Program-made: the position numbers and the translations under genes | Source: a virus | IMG/VR virus record: IMGVR_UViG_3300046683_000247 | Location: 1 to 27,577 of that record | Reading direction: 5' to 3' (one strand) | DNA length: 27,577 nt | Part shown: positions 1 through 7,834 of the stretch, one piece after another | How the letters are laid out: each line of letters begins with the position of its first letter | Position numbering within the stretch: the stretch's first letter is position 1 | The notes under the pieces: model-generated | Databases searched by the model: none | Seen by the model: the letters and a program-made list of their open reading frames with translations, nothing else | Told to the model about the DNA's origin: nothing

Positions 1-86
1 GCCCGAACACCACCTCCGGGACGGGCGATGCGGTCCCGGCCGCCACCCGTGATCTGCTCGGCGCTTACCGGATCTGGACGGTATGA
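1..86 (+). CDS. Head-tail connector protein, C-terminal end (partial)
   Basis: Only the last 27 codons are in the window, read from base 3 and ending at TGA 84-86. The tail contains VPAATRDLLGAYRIWTV, which resembles the C-terminus of HK97 gp6-like connector proteins that sit between the portal and the tail. The stop overlaps the next start as ATGA (83-86), so the two genes are translationally coupled. The assignment rests on a short fragment and on its place immediately before the head-closure, terminator and gp10-like genes. The upstream head genes (portal, protease, capsid) would lie outside the window. Confidence 0.6.
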   Translation, partial: PNTTSGTGDAVPAATRDLLGAYRIWTV

Positions 87-427
87 CGCCGCGAACGCTT
101 ATCGCGCGGCTCGACAAGGCGATCGCCGGCTACGGGCAGAGCGTCACGCTACAGCGCACCACCGTCGACAACACGACCGGCGGCCTAACGGTGGCGGCCG
201 AGATCACTTGCCCGGCCAAGTTCCGCACCTTCGGGCCGCAAGACCTCGATGCCGGCGGCGTGCAGGACATCAGCGTCGTGCTGAGCCCGACCGGATTGGG
301 CAGCTTCGGGCTACCCTCGCGAGACGATCGCATCGTGCTCGGCGGCGATCCGAGCAATATCGAGCAGATTGCGCCGCACTACTACGGCGGCACTCTCGTG
401 CGGATTGACCTGCTCTGCCGTGGCTGA
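83..427 (+). CDS. Head closure / head-tail joining protein
   Basis: This 114-residue protein has the size and beta-rich composition of phage head-tail adaptor or stopper proteins, which close the connector channel and receive the tail. The segment around residues 17-60 (TLQRTTVDNTTGG, then TCPAKFRTFGPQDLDAGGVQ) and a later DRIVLGG stretch fit that fold type. It starts at an ATG overlapping the upstream stop and ends over the next GTG start, as expected in a tightly packed late operon. I recognise no specific family member, so the call depends on length, composition and gene order. Confidence 0.6.
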   Translation: MTPRTLIARLDKAIAGYGQSVTLQRTTVDNTTGGLTVAAEITCPAKFRTFGPQDLDAGGVQDISVVLSPTGLGSFGLPSRDDRIVLGGDPSNIEQIAPHYYGGTLVRIDLLCRG

Positions 428-875
428 CCAGCGCGAGGCGATCCTGTCGCGGCTGGTGACGGTGTGCGGCGCAGTGAGCGGCATTGCCGCGGTCGGCCGC
501 AACCGGCTCGACGTTGCCGGCCTGGTGCGGCCTGCGGTGGTGGTGCTCGACGGCACCGAGACGGTCGGACTGGCGCCGGTTTCCGATTCTCGTGGGCCGA
601 CGATTTCGCATGAGCAACGGATGGAATTGCGGCCGACGATTATGATTGCGGTGCGCGGCGACGACGGCGCCGAAGCCGGCACGCTGATGACGAAATACCG
701 CAACGCGATCCTGAGCGCGGTCCTGACCGATGCGACATTGCTCGCCAGCGTGAGCCGCAACGGCGGCATCCGTTACGAAGGCTGCGTCGTGACCGAACCC
801 GACGCCGAGGCGAAAGAGCACCGCATGGATCTGCAACTGGTGTTCGTTTACCGCTTCAGCCTGGCGGACTTGTGA
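420..875 (+). CDS. Tail terminator-like protein
   Basis: A 151-aa protein if translation begins at GTG 420, which overlaps the end of the preceding gene (TGA 425-427). The reading frame is open further upstream, but that extension lies inside the previous gene and is unlikely to be used. Features include an N-terminal helix (MADQREAILSRL), then RPAVVVLDGTE, and a beta-rich C-terminus ending in LQLVFVYRFSLADL. Proteins of this size between the head-closure and tail-tube genes usually form the hexameric ring that terminates tail-tube growth. The functional call is by position. Confidence 0.5.
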   Translation: MADQREAILSRLVTVCGAVSGIAAVGRNRLDVAGLVRPAVVVLDGTETVGLAPVSDSRGPTISHEQRMELRPTIMIAVRGDDGAEAGTLMTKYRNAILSAVLTDATLLASVSRNGGIRYEGCVVTEPDAEAKEHRMDLQLVFVYRFSLADL

Positions 876-1363
876 GCGATCTCAACCTCACGCTCGACTC
901 GTCGAGCATTACCAAAATGGTGGTGGGTCTCGATCAGATCACGCCGGCACTACAACAAAAGCTGAAAGTAGCCATTAGCCGCGTCACCCGCGAACTGCTC
1001 GCTCGCGTTAAAGCCGCCGAGCCGGTCCAGACCGGGCGGCTGCGCGCGGCGACGGTTTCATATGTCGACGAACGGCCGAACTTCGTGCGCGGGCGGGTCC
1101 GCATTCGCCGCACTGGCGCGGCCTCGCGATACGGCGCCGCGTTCGGCGCGCTCGAATATGGCGGACCCGGGAAGCGGCGCAGCGGGCCGGTCAGCGTCAG
1201 ATCGTCCAACCGTGTCACCGCATATCAGCGTCGTCGGCCACGGATCACAGCGAGGCGCTTTCTGCGCGGCCCGGCAGCCGCGATGCGCCCGGCTATCAAG
1301 GCTGAGCTAGAGGCTGCCATAGGGCAGACGATCAACGAGTTCGATTTCAGCGTCGTGAAGTAA
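872..1363 (+). CDS. HK97 gp10-like head-tail / minor tail protein
   Basis: A 163-aa protein starting at GTG 872 (GTGA overlap with the previous stop). It has the hallmarks of the HK97 gp10-like family: an N-terminal helix, the motif PVQTGRLRAAT near residues 49-60, a GALEYGG segment mid-protein, a basic stretch, then RRFLRGPAAAMRPAIKAELEAAI near the C-terminus. Members of this family act at the head-tail junction during tail completion. Its place between the terminator-like gene and the tail-tube gene agrees with this. Confidence 0.75.
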   Translation: MSDLNLTLDSSSITKMVVGLDQITPALQQKLKVAISRVTRELLARVKAAEPVQTGRLRAATVSYVDERPNFVRGRVRIRRTGAASRYGAAFGALEYGGPGKRRSGPVSVRSSNRVTAYQRRRPRITARRFLRGPAAAMRPAIKAELEAAIGQTINEFDFSVVK

Positions 1364-1375
1364 CAGGAGAAACCG

Positions 1376-1915
1376 ATGGGCAGCCCAGAACCGCAGGTGG
1401 TAACACCCGGCACCTTTAATGTCCTGGCGCAAAACGAAATTTTCGCGAAAGTCAAGTTTGTCGGCGCCAACGTGCAAGGCCCGCAGCTGACGATGGAATT
1501 GCTGCACGTCATGTTCCGCCCGGCAAGCAACGGCATCGGGATCATTCAGCAAGACGAATGGGGACAGTTGCAGGTGACCGGCGAGGTGCTGACCGATGCC
1601 ACCGGCATCTTTGGCACCATCGTACACCCAGACAAAACCTTGGTGAGCCCTCTGGTCACGCAATACTACAATGGTAAGGGCATCGTGAGCGTCCAGATCA
1701 CCTCGGGGCTGACACCCGACGGTGCCTATGTGGATATCGGCAACGTGCCGGTATTTGAGTTCACCCCGACGATCAACACCCTGGCGCACTTCAGCTCGCG
1801 CCTGGGCGTGAGGAGCAAGGATCTAGAAATTATCACCGAGAAATCGGCCACCTTGGCGATGACGATGGAGGAGTGGACCTACCGGAACTTGCTGATGGCG
1901 TTCCTCGGCACCTGA
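1376..1915 (+). CDS. Major tail (tube) protein
   Basis: A 179-aa beta-rich protein preceded by a good ribosome site (AGGAGA about 8 bases before ATG 1376). It is the first gene of the cluster with its own clear spacing and Shine-Dalgarno sequence, as expected for a highly expressed structural protein. It has few charged residues and many Gly, Thr and Val residues, and it lies directly before the tail chaperone and tape measure genes, where the tail tube subunit is normally encoded. No diagnostic motif is visible, so the call is based on position, size and composition. Confidence 0.65.
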   Translation: MGSPEPQVVTPGTFNVLAQNEIFAKVKFVGANVQGPQLTMELLHVMFRPASNGIGIIQQDEWGQLQVTGEVLTDATGIFGTIVHPDKTLVSPLVTQYYNGKGIVSVQITSGLTPDGAYVDIGNVPVFEFTPTINTLAHFSSRLGVRSKDLEIITEKSATLAMTMEEWTYRNLLMAFLGT

Positions 1916-1922
1916 TACCGCG

Positions 1923-2375
1923 ATGGTATCGCTGGTCGACATCGTCCCGCAGACCCGCACGGTAGAGATTGCCGGCGGCGAGATCGAGCTGCGCGGCCTC
2001 GGGCTGCGCCAGATCGCCGACCTGCTGGTGCGCTTCCCCGAATTGCGCAAATTGCTGGTCGAGGGTAGCCCGGAACTCGACCTCGACGCATTGTTCCTCG
2101 CTGCGCCGGATGCGGTCGGCGCGATCATCGCCGCGGCGGCCGGGCAACCCGAGGCCGCCGGCACCATCGCCGACGTGCTGCCGCTGGAAGATGTCGCCGA
2201 ATGCCTGGTGGCGGTGCGCGACCTGACCATGCCGCGCGGTCCCGGCCCTTTATTCGACCGGCTGGCGCATCTCGTGGGCGGCCCCGCGCTCGGCCTGGCT
2301 GGCAGGGCAGCGGATACGAATGCGCCGCCGCCGCCGAGCAACTCATCGCCGCCGGGCATGCTTGCCGCGAAGTGA
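1923..2375 (+). CDS. Tail assembly chaperone, short (G-like) product
   Basis: A 150-aa protein in frame with ATG 1923, seven bases after the tail-tube stop. The first 110 residues look like tail assembly chaperones that coat the tape measure protein during tail building (EIAGGEIELRGLGLRQIADLLVRFPELRKLL). The C-terminus becomes proline-rich and low in complexity (NAPPPPSNSSPPG). At the same place the -1 frame takes on coding character and continues to the tape measure gene. This is the classic gpG/gpGT arrangement: most ribosomes end here at TGA 2373-2375 and a minority shift frame into the extension. Confidence 0.75.
   Translation: MVSLVDIVPQTRTVEIAGGEIELRGLGLRQIADLLVRFPELRKLLVEGSPELDLDALFLAAPDAVGAIIAAAAGQPEAAGTIADVLPLEDVAECLVAVRDLTMPRGPGPLFDRLAHLVGGPALGLAGRAADTNAPPPPSNSSPPGMLAAK
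2246..2252 (+). promoter_or_regulatory. Putative -1 ribosomal frameshift (slippery) site CCCTTTA
   Basis: CCCTTTA fits the canonical X XXY YYZ heptamer in the correct register of the chaperone frame (GGC CCT TTA). Slippage of one base back would join residue 110 of the chaperone to the downstream open frame. A weakness is that the upstream frame keeps good codon character for about 15 more codons, so a non-canonical slip nearer 2283-2305 cannot be excluded. Confidence 0.55.
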
Positions 2376-2527
2376 TGGACTACACGCCGCGGCAATTGCA
2401 GGCGTTCGTCTTTATCGCCGGGAAGCGGCGGCAGCGCGACCTCGGCGAACGGCTTCACGTCAACACCTTGGCAGCGCGCGGCGAGGAGAAAGCAATCCGC
2501 GAGTTCATGAAGGCACTCGATGCCTGA
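2252..2527 (+). CDS. Tail assembly chaperone frameshift extension (T-like part)
   Basis: This is the -1 frame segment that would be fused to the chaperone N-terminus, giving a product of about 201 aa. The later part has clear protein character (EQLIAAGHACREVMDY, then TPRQLQAFVFIAGKRRQRDL) and ends with a charged helix at MKALDA. No convincing independent start exists upstream. A GTG (2372) and an ATG (2375) at the stop of the short frame could instead give a coupled 50-aa protein. The segment overlaps the tape measure start at 2520, as in other siphovirus G-T genes. In known systems the T part recruits the tape measure to the tail-tube protein. Confidence 0.65.
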   Translation: MRPAGASRGRPRARPGWQGSGYECAAAAEQLIAAGHACREVMDYTPRQLQAFVFIAGKRRQRDLGERLHVNTLAARGEEKAIREFMKALDA

Positions 2528-4157
2528 TAATCTAACCATCAGTATCGGCGCCGATACCAGCAAGGTCCGCGGCGAGATCCGCCTGCTTCAGGCGCAGATC
2601 CAAGATCTCGGCCGCGGCCTACGCGCCGCCGTCAAGACCGGCGACACCGCCGGCGCGCAAGGCATCTCCCAGAACATCGGGAGGATGCAGTCCCAACTGG
2701 CTGGGCTCAACCGGACCTTGCGGGAGACCGAACCGGCGGCGCAGCAAGCATCCCGCGGCATTGCGCTGACGGCGCGCAGCTTCAAATCGCTGGAAGGCGC
2801 GGCGCTGGGTGTCGGCAAGAGCTTCGGCGGGATGCAGGCGGGGCTCGCCGGTCTTGCCGTCACCCTGGGCGCCCAGGGCATCGGCAAGCTGGTCGGCGGC
2901 GTCGTCGAAGACCTGACAAAACTTCAGCAGGTCGCATCGAATACCGGTTTCAAGCCGGCTGATATCAACGCTGTCGGCAACGCAATGCTGCGATTGGGCG
3001 TCAGCACCGACGCCACCCAGCAGGCGCTGGCACAATTCAGCAAGGTCGCGGTCGACGCCAAGATGAAGGCGGGGCAGCTCGGCAACAATTTCGGGGTGAT
3101 GATACAGCGCCCGGCCGACGTTGCCTCCAGCGGTATCGTCAGGCTTAGCGGGGCAACCGATAGCTTCGTCCGGGTGCTACGCGGCAACGCCTCCAACGCA
3201 ATCAAGGACTTCTCCGACCCCCTGGAACAGCTCGGAGTCAAGGCGAGGGTAGCAAACAAGTCGTTGCTGGAAGGCGCGGTGATAACCGCGCAGGCTTTGC
3301 AGTCGTTTAAGAAGAACAACCCGCTGGCCGCGGCGGGCTTCGGTCAGGAACTGTTCGGCGCCGATTGGGATAAGATTTCACAAGGGCTTGCCAGCGTCGC
3401 CAACAGTCCGGCATGGAAAAAGCTACAGGAACAAGCCGCCATTCTTACCGGGCCGGAAGCGATGCAGCGGATGGCCGACTACAATGCCGCCTGGGGCGAT
3501 CTACAGATTGCCATCAACAACACTATTCAGCCGCTCGTGATTCAGTTGCTTCCCGAGCTGACACAATTGTTGAACGATTTAAGGCCGGCGATACTGGCTC
3601 TGGCGCCTGACGTAAAAGCTACTTTCTCCGAAATAATCGCCTTTATGCAGACCACCAAACAAGAGGTGCAGGGACTCATTGATATCTACAATTTTTTAGC
3701 AAGCACGATCAGCTCAATAGTCTCCGCGGTCGGCGGGGCGGCCTCGGCGGTCGGCACGGCATTATCTAATCTGCCGGCGGCGGCGGGGATTCCAGGCGGC
3801 ATGGCGTCAGGCGGCATGGTGCGCGGCCCCGGCGGCCCGACCAGCGACAGCATCCTGGCACGTCTCAGCAATGGCGAGTTCGTCATGTCGGCCGGCGCGG
3901 TGCAGCGCTGGGGTGCGGGGTTGCTGGCGTCGATGAACGGCGGAGGCACCCTGATCCCGCGCAACGGGCGCTATGCCGAGGGCGGCCTGGTGGCGGCGGG
4001 CGGCGGTGCGCCGGTTCACCTCCACCTCGGCGGCCAGTCCTTCGCGCTCGCCGGCAACCAGAACGTCGTCGACGCGCTGGTGGTCGAGGCGCACCGGCAC
4101 AAGATCCGCTCGGCCGGCACCAAGCCGAGCTGGTACGGCGGCACGCCCGGCCGATGA
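2520..4157 (+). CDS. Tape measure protein
   Basis: A 545-aa protein starting at ATG 2520, overlapping the chaperone extension. It opens with LTISIGADTSKVRGEI, followed by long predicted helices rich in Ala, Gln and Leu that fit the coiled tape sitting inside the tail tube and setting its length. A hydrophobic stretch lies near residues 395-430. The C-terminus carries the motif common in phage tape measures, GGMVRGPGGPTSDSILARL followed by NGEFVMSAGAVQRWG. The protein is short for the family, which predicts a short non-contractile tail. Confidence 0.85.
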   Translation: MPDNLTISIGADTSKVRGEIRLLQAQIQDLGRGLRAAVKTGDTAGAQGISQNIGRMQSQLAGLNRTLRETEPAAQQASRGIALTARSFKSLEGAALGVGKSFGGMQAGLAGLAVTLGAQGIGKLVGGVVEDLTKLQQVASNTGFKPADINAVGNAMLRLGVSTDATQQALAQFSKVAVDAKMKAGQLGNNFGVMIQRPADVASSGIVRLSGATDSFVRVLRGNASNAIKDFSDPLEQLGVKARVANKSLLEGAVITAQALQSFKKNNPLAAAGFGQELFGADWDKISQGLASVANSPAWKKLQEQAAILTGPEAMQRMADYNAAWGDLQIAINNTIQPLVIQLLPELTQLLNDLRPAILALAPDVKATFSEIIAFMQTTKQEVQGLIDIYNFLASTISSIVSAVGGAASAVGTALSNLPAAAGIPGGMASGGMVRGPGGPTSDSILARLSNGEFVMSAGAVQRWGAGLLASMNGGGTLIPRNGRYAEGGLVAAGGGAPVHLHLGGQSFALAGNQNVVDALVVEAHRHKIRSAGTKPSWYGGTPGR

Positions 4158-4618
4158 TCACCGGCAGCACGCCGACCGTCTTTGATATCCGGTTGCCGAG
4201 CTCCGCGGCGCCGGGCGTCAATCCCTACTCGGCGCGCGGGCTGAAGGGCACGCTCTCGCCGATCTCCGCCGCCAGCGGCAGCGACAAACTGCGCCGCACC
4301 GTCAACGGTACGCTCATCGACATCAGCGCGCCGCAGATGCACAAGTATCAGCTTGAGATAGGCGGCAGCGACCAGGCGCCGCCCGCGCTCGACGGGCTGT
4401 GGGTCGGCATGCAAGTGGATGTCGCATGCCACGTCGAGCTGGCCTATCTGACGGCCGGCGGCACCCCCGCGCGCACCCCGGTGACAGGTAGTAGTCGGGT
4501 CGAGGGCGCCTATACCTACTATCGGCCTTCATTTTCCATGCGCGTTGTGGATCTTCAGACCGACAGCGACGAGTGGGGTGCGGCCGTGAACTGGTCGCTC
4601 AGCCTGGAAGAAATCTGA
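4154..4618 (+). CDS. Minor tail protein, unassigned (distal-tail position)
   Basis: A 154-aa protein starting at ATG 4154 with an ATGA overlap to the tape measure stop. It is beta-rich and has no signal peptide or membrane segment. The final strand pattern (YTYYRPSFSMRVVDLQTD and AVNWSLSLEEI) looks like a beta-sandwich structural protein. Its place directly after the tape measure gene is where distal tail (Dit) or adaptor proteins are usually encoded, but I see no motif that decides this. The next gene begins immediately after its TGA. Confidence 0.5.
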   Translation: MITGSTPTVFDIRLPSSAAPGVNPYSARGLKGTLSPISAASGSDKLRRTVNGTLIDISAPQMHKYQLEIGGSDQAPPALDGLWVGMQVDVACHVELAYLTAGGTPARTPVTGSSRVEGAYTYYRPSFSMRVVDLQTDSDEWGAAVNWSLSLEEI

Positions 4619-7351
4619 GTGGCCGGCGCCTGGTATTTCGCCTGGGCAGGCGGCACGATCACCGAGCAGCAGACCGTCGTCACCAACGGCAACACCCACG
4701 GCGGCACGGTGCAGAGCGTAACCATCGTCGCCGACATCACCGCCGGGTCGGGTGTGCTCGCCAATATCGCGAGCAATAGCGGGCTAACGGTTGGCGAACT
4801 ATACGAAATCGCCGGGCCGGGCATTCCTGCCGGCACGTTCTTTGTCCACGACACCGGCAAACTGAACGCCGCCGGCTCGATCAACCTTAGCGCGCCCTCG
4901 ACCACGACGGTTAAGGCGGCCAACTTTACCGCGACAAAAGCCGTCTCGGTTGGGGCGGTTGCCGCCACGCTCACGGCAGGAAGCAACGTCGTCACGCTCG
5001 GCGCCATCGATCTGCCGGCCGGACCTTACGCCATCTTCGGTCCCGGCATCGGCAACACGACGGCGCCCGATGCCGCGGTCATCGCCGTGCCATCGGCATA
5101 TTTCGAGCACGACGGCAGCAGCACGACGGCAACATTGCTGGCGATGTCGAACATCGCCGGCAGCGTGGCGGCGCAGCCGGTCACCGCGACGGCCACGGGC
5201 CTGCGCTCGCTCGCCATCAACGGCATGCCGGATCGCGACTGGTACACGATCACCGCCATCCCGCCCGGCGCGCTGGCCTCGCTCACCGCGGGGCTGCGCT
5301 ACAACATCGCCGGCAATGGCATCGAGGTCGGCACCACGTTTGTCGCCGCACCTGCCGCCACCACGATCACCCTCGATCAGCCGGCGACGGCAACCGGCGT
5401 CAATGCTCTGCTGACCATCACCGGGCCGCGCACCCCGAACGCGGACTTCGACCCGGCCATCCACAACCGGGAAGACGAGCAGATCGTCGGGCTGGAGATC
5501 ACCCAGGAGGAAGGCGGTTTCGCGACGCTGACGATCGAGATCAAAAACCCGAACATCGGGCTCCTCGCCTTCGGCCGCAATTTGTGGTGCTGGCTCTCGT
5601 GGGACCAGGCTTGGACGCCCGGCGGCGTAGCCACGCCCGATCTGGTGCCGCTATTCAATGGCCGTCTGATCGGTGTGCCGCGGCTCTCGGCCGGCGAGAT
5701 CGTCAGCCTGCAATTCCTGGCCCGGCCGGACGATTACAACGGCCAGAAAGACGCCGTCGTCAAAGCGCTCTCGGTATTGCCCTACTACGACCCGGTGTGG
5801 CTCGCAAACACACCCAACGCCGATACCGTGCTCGAAACCATGTCGTCGCTCTGGCACGTCCACCGCACCAGTCTGGTCCTCAACACCAGCGACATCCTCG
5901 AAGGCGAGGCCGGCATCATCACCATCGGCGAGGACGCCGGGTTCTATGACGCATTCTCGCTGGCCTACGGCTCCCCGCCGCTCACCGCCGTGACCGTGTC
6001 CGGCACGGTGAGCTGGGAACAGCAGGGCGAGGGCGCGATTGACATCACCCAGCGCATCATCAAGGGCTTTGCCGACGCCGGCAGCCCGTACAACAGCGCC
6101 TTCGGGCTTAGTCCTTTGCCGCCGAAAGATCCGCGGGCAAAGGCCAGCTTCCAGCCGACCAGCGGCGGCGGTCTGATCTCGGTGATCTGCGGCGACGGGC
6201 TGCGCACGTCGTGGCCGGCGCCCGGCACCAGCATCGGCGGCGGCTGGTCGCTCTCGACCGACAACGAGGCCACCGGGCGCCCGCTGTGCTACTGCATCAG
6301 CGCCACCGCGCCCGAGGGGTGGATGCAGGCCGAGAAGCTCTACATCAGCCAGGCAACCCAACAGGCGCCGGTCATCACCGAACCCTCGGATGCCGCCGAC
6401 CTGGCGACGTTCAACGCGCCGTGGGGGCTGACCTATACGTCGTTCCCGATCAACATCTACAAGGTGCGGATGGTGCTTGATTGGCGCGCCAGCCGGCAGC
6501 GCACCGAAACCGTGACGGCGGTGCTCACCGCCAACGTCCAGCGCGAGTTATCCGATACGGCCGACAGCGACCACGAGGACATCGCACTAACCAGCGAGTT
6601 CGTCGCGCAGGGCGTCGACCCTGGCGGTCAGGTGCCGCTCGGCAGCGCCGCACAGCGCAGCTATTTCCAGACCGGCCGCGGCACGCAGTCGTTTGAGTAC
6701 CTGCTGTTGGCGGCAAGGGCGAAATTGCGGGCGCGGGCGCGCTCGGTGGATATCACCTTTGCCGTCGATTGGCCGACCGCGCTCGGCATCACCTTACGCC
6801 ACAGCGTCGCCTATTCCGACCGGCGCCTGCCAGGCGGCACCGCAACGGGCAAGGTCAAAAGCTATAAGCTGACAGCCGGCGACACCATGTTCGGCGAGTT
6901 CACCATCGGCTGCGCCATCGGCAACGACGACGTGCCGGTGGCCGCGGTGGGCGTCCCGAGCTATGTCGATGCCGGCTATGTCGACACCGGCTATCAGGTC
7001 ATATCGGGCGGCCAGACGATGTTGGTCGACGACGAGATCGCCTATCAGACGCTCGATGATTTCGTGATCGCCGACGACGGGCTCGACCTCACCAACATCA
7101 CGGTAGACCAGAGCGTCGAGGGCTTCAGCGTCGTCAACGGGCTGACCAAGCAAATGAACACGCTGGCGGCGTTCGACGGCACCGTGGCACCGGCCGATGG
7201 CGACCCGGTTTCGGCGATGGCGCAGATGTCCACTGCGGTAACCTTGGATATGCGGCCGGTTACCGGCACCAGCTTCCACACGAATTTCTACCCGGCGGTG
7301 ACGCAGGTCTGGCTCCCGAAAACGATCGACCTAGCGGCAGCGGTGGGGTGA
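4619..7351 (+). CDS. Large tail-tip / baseplate hub-like protein
   Basis: A 910-aa protein starting at GTG 4619, directly abutting the previous stop. Residues 1-270 are low in complexity and hold three related blocks (about 54-97, 118-175 and 215-260), each with a core like Y-x-I-x-G-x-GI-xx-GT followed by a hydrophobic strand. From about residue 283 the sequence changes to a conserved structural region (EDEQIVGLEITQEEGG, then TLTIEIKNPNIGLL) typical of large phage tail-tip proteins. The C-terminal 200 residues are acidic and contain repeated YVDAGYVDTGY-type segments. Order after the tape measure suggests a hub or central tip protein; this is by analogy. Confidence 0.55.
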   Translation: MAGAWYFAWAGGTITEQQTVVTNGNTHGGTVQSVTIVADITAGSGVLANIASNSGLTVGELYEIAGPGIPAGTFFVHDTGKLNAAGSINLSAPSTTTVKAANFTATKAVSVGAVAATLTAGSNVVTLGAIDLPAGPYAIFGPGIGNTTAPDAAVIAVPSAYFEHDGSSTTATLLAMSNIAGSVAAQPVTATATGLRSLAINGMPDRDWYTITAIPPGALASLTAGLRYNIAGNGIEVGTTFVAAPAATTITLDQPATATGVNALLTITGPRTPNADFDPAIHNREDEQIVGLEITQEEGGFATLTIEIKNPNIGLLAFGRNLWCWLSWDQAWTPGGVATPDLVPLFNGRLIGVPRLSAGEIVSLQFLARPDDYNGQKDAVVKALSVLPYYDPVWLANTPNADTVLETMSSLWHVHRTSLVLNTSDILEGEAGIITIGEDAGFYDAFSLAYGSPPLTAVTVSGTVSWEQQGEGAIDITQRIIKGFADAGSPYNSAFGLSPLPPKDPRAKASFQPTSGGGLISVICGDGLRTSWPAPGTSIGGGWSLSTDNEATGRPLCYCISATAPEGWMQAEKLYISQATQQAPVITEPSDAADLATFNAPWGLTYTSFPINIYKVRMVLDWRASRQRTETVTAVLTANVQRELSDTADSDHEDIALTSEFVAQGVDPGGQVPLGSAAQRSYFQTGRGTQSFEYLLLAARAKLRARARSVDITFAVDWPTALGITLRHSVAYSDRRLPGGTATGKVKSYKLTAGDTMFGEFTIGCAIGNDDVPVAAVGVPSYVDAGYVDTGYQVISGGQTMLVDDEIAYQTLDDFVIADDGLDLTNITVDQSVEGFSVVNGLTKQMNTLAAFDGTVAPADGDPVSAMAQMSTAVTLDMRPVTGTSFHTNFYPAVTQVWLPKTIDLAAAVG

Positions 7352-7354
7352 GCC

Positions 7355-7834
7355 ATGTTTGAATATGCCGTTCGCCCGTTCGAGTCCCGCGATGTCCTCG
7401 GCCGCACCATCCTGCCGTCGACGCCGGGCGACAGCGTCGAGCGCGCGACCTTGACCTGGGGCTCCTCCGCATCGACGACGCCTGGCACGCTACCGAAACC
7501 GACGAGCCTCGGCGTCAACATCAAGTGCTGCCAGGAGATCCGCACGCAAGACAATGCCGAGTCGTCGGCGATAAGCGTCCAGGTACAAGGACACCACCCG
7601 ATTTTGATACCGGTCAAACGATCGGATGTCGTGCTTGCCAAGAAGCAGGACGAAAACCACTGCGACGACTGGCTGATGCAAAATTCGTCGGTAGCATCCG
7701 GCGTCAGCCAGGCATTCAGCGACCTCGGGTTGTCGATCCATGCGTCGGATAACGCCTTCCGACCGGCCGGCTCCAACCCGGAGTGCCGCGAGACGACGAA
7801 ATACAAATACGACGGAGCGCAGAATGCCGTTTGA
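7355..7834 (+). CDS. Unknown tail-region protein, paralogue A
   Basis: A 159-aa protein starting at ATG 7355, three bases after the hub gene and preceded by a G-rich ribosome site. It opens MFEYAVRPFESRD, then LGRTILPSTPGDSVERATLTWG, and has a CC pair mid-protein. It is a clear paralogue of the next gene along its whole length. The C-terminal half contains a 27-residue stretch identical to the paralogue (about residues 109-135). No known domain is recognised. The position between tail tip and fibre suggests a structural or assembly role. Confidence 0.6.
   Translation: MFEYAVRPFESRDVLGRTILPSTPGDSVERATLTWGSSASTTPGTLPKPTSLGVNIKCCQEIRTQDNAESSAISVQVQGHHPILIPVKRSDVVLAKKQDENHCDDWLMQNSSVASGVSQAFSDLGLSIHASDNAFRPAGSNPECRETTKYKYDGAQNAV
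7718..7759 (+). repeat. 42-bp exact direct repeat, copy 1
   Basis: These 42 bases, inside paralogue A, are identical to 8190-8231 in paralogue B and in the same reading frame (14 codons). Bases on either side differ, and the preceding 13 codons encode the same amino acids with synonymous changes in 11 of them. Confidence 0.95.

Noticed and set aside
270-836. Minus-strand 188-aa open frame over the head-tail genes
   Set aside because: It opposes coupled plus-strand genes and has the Arg/His/Ala-rich composition of a shadow frame.
4799-6361. Long minus-strand open frames opposite the 910-aa gene (4799-5464 and 5651-6361)
   Set aside because: They are Arg/Gly/Asp-rich shadows caused by high GC content and lie opposite a gene with clear protein character and coupling to its neighbours.
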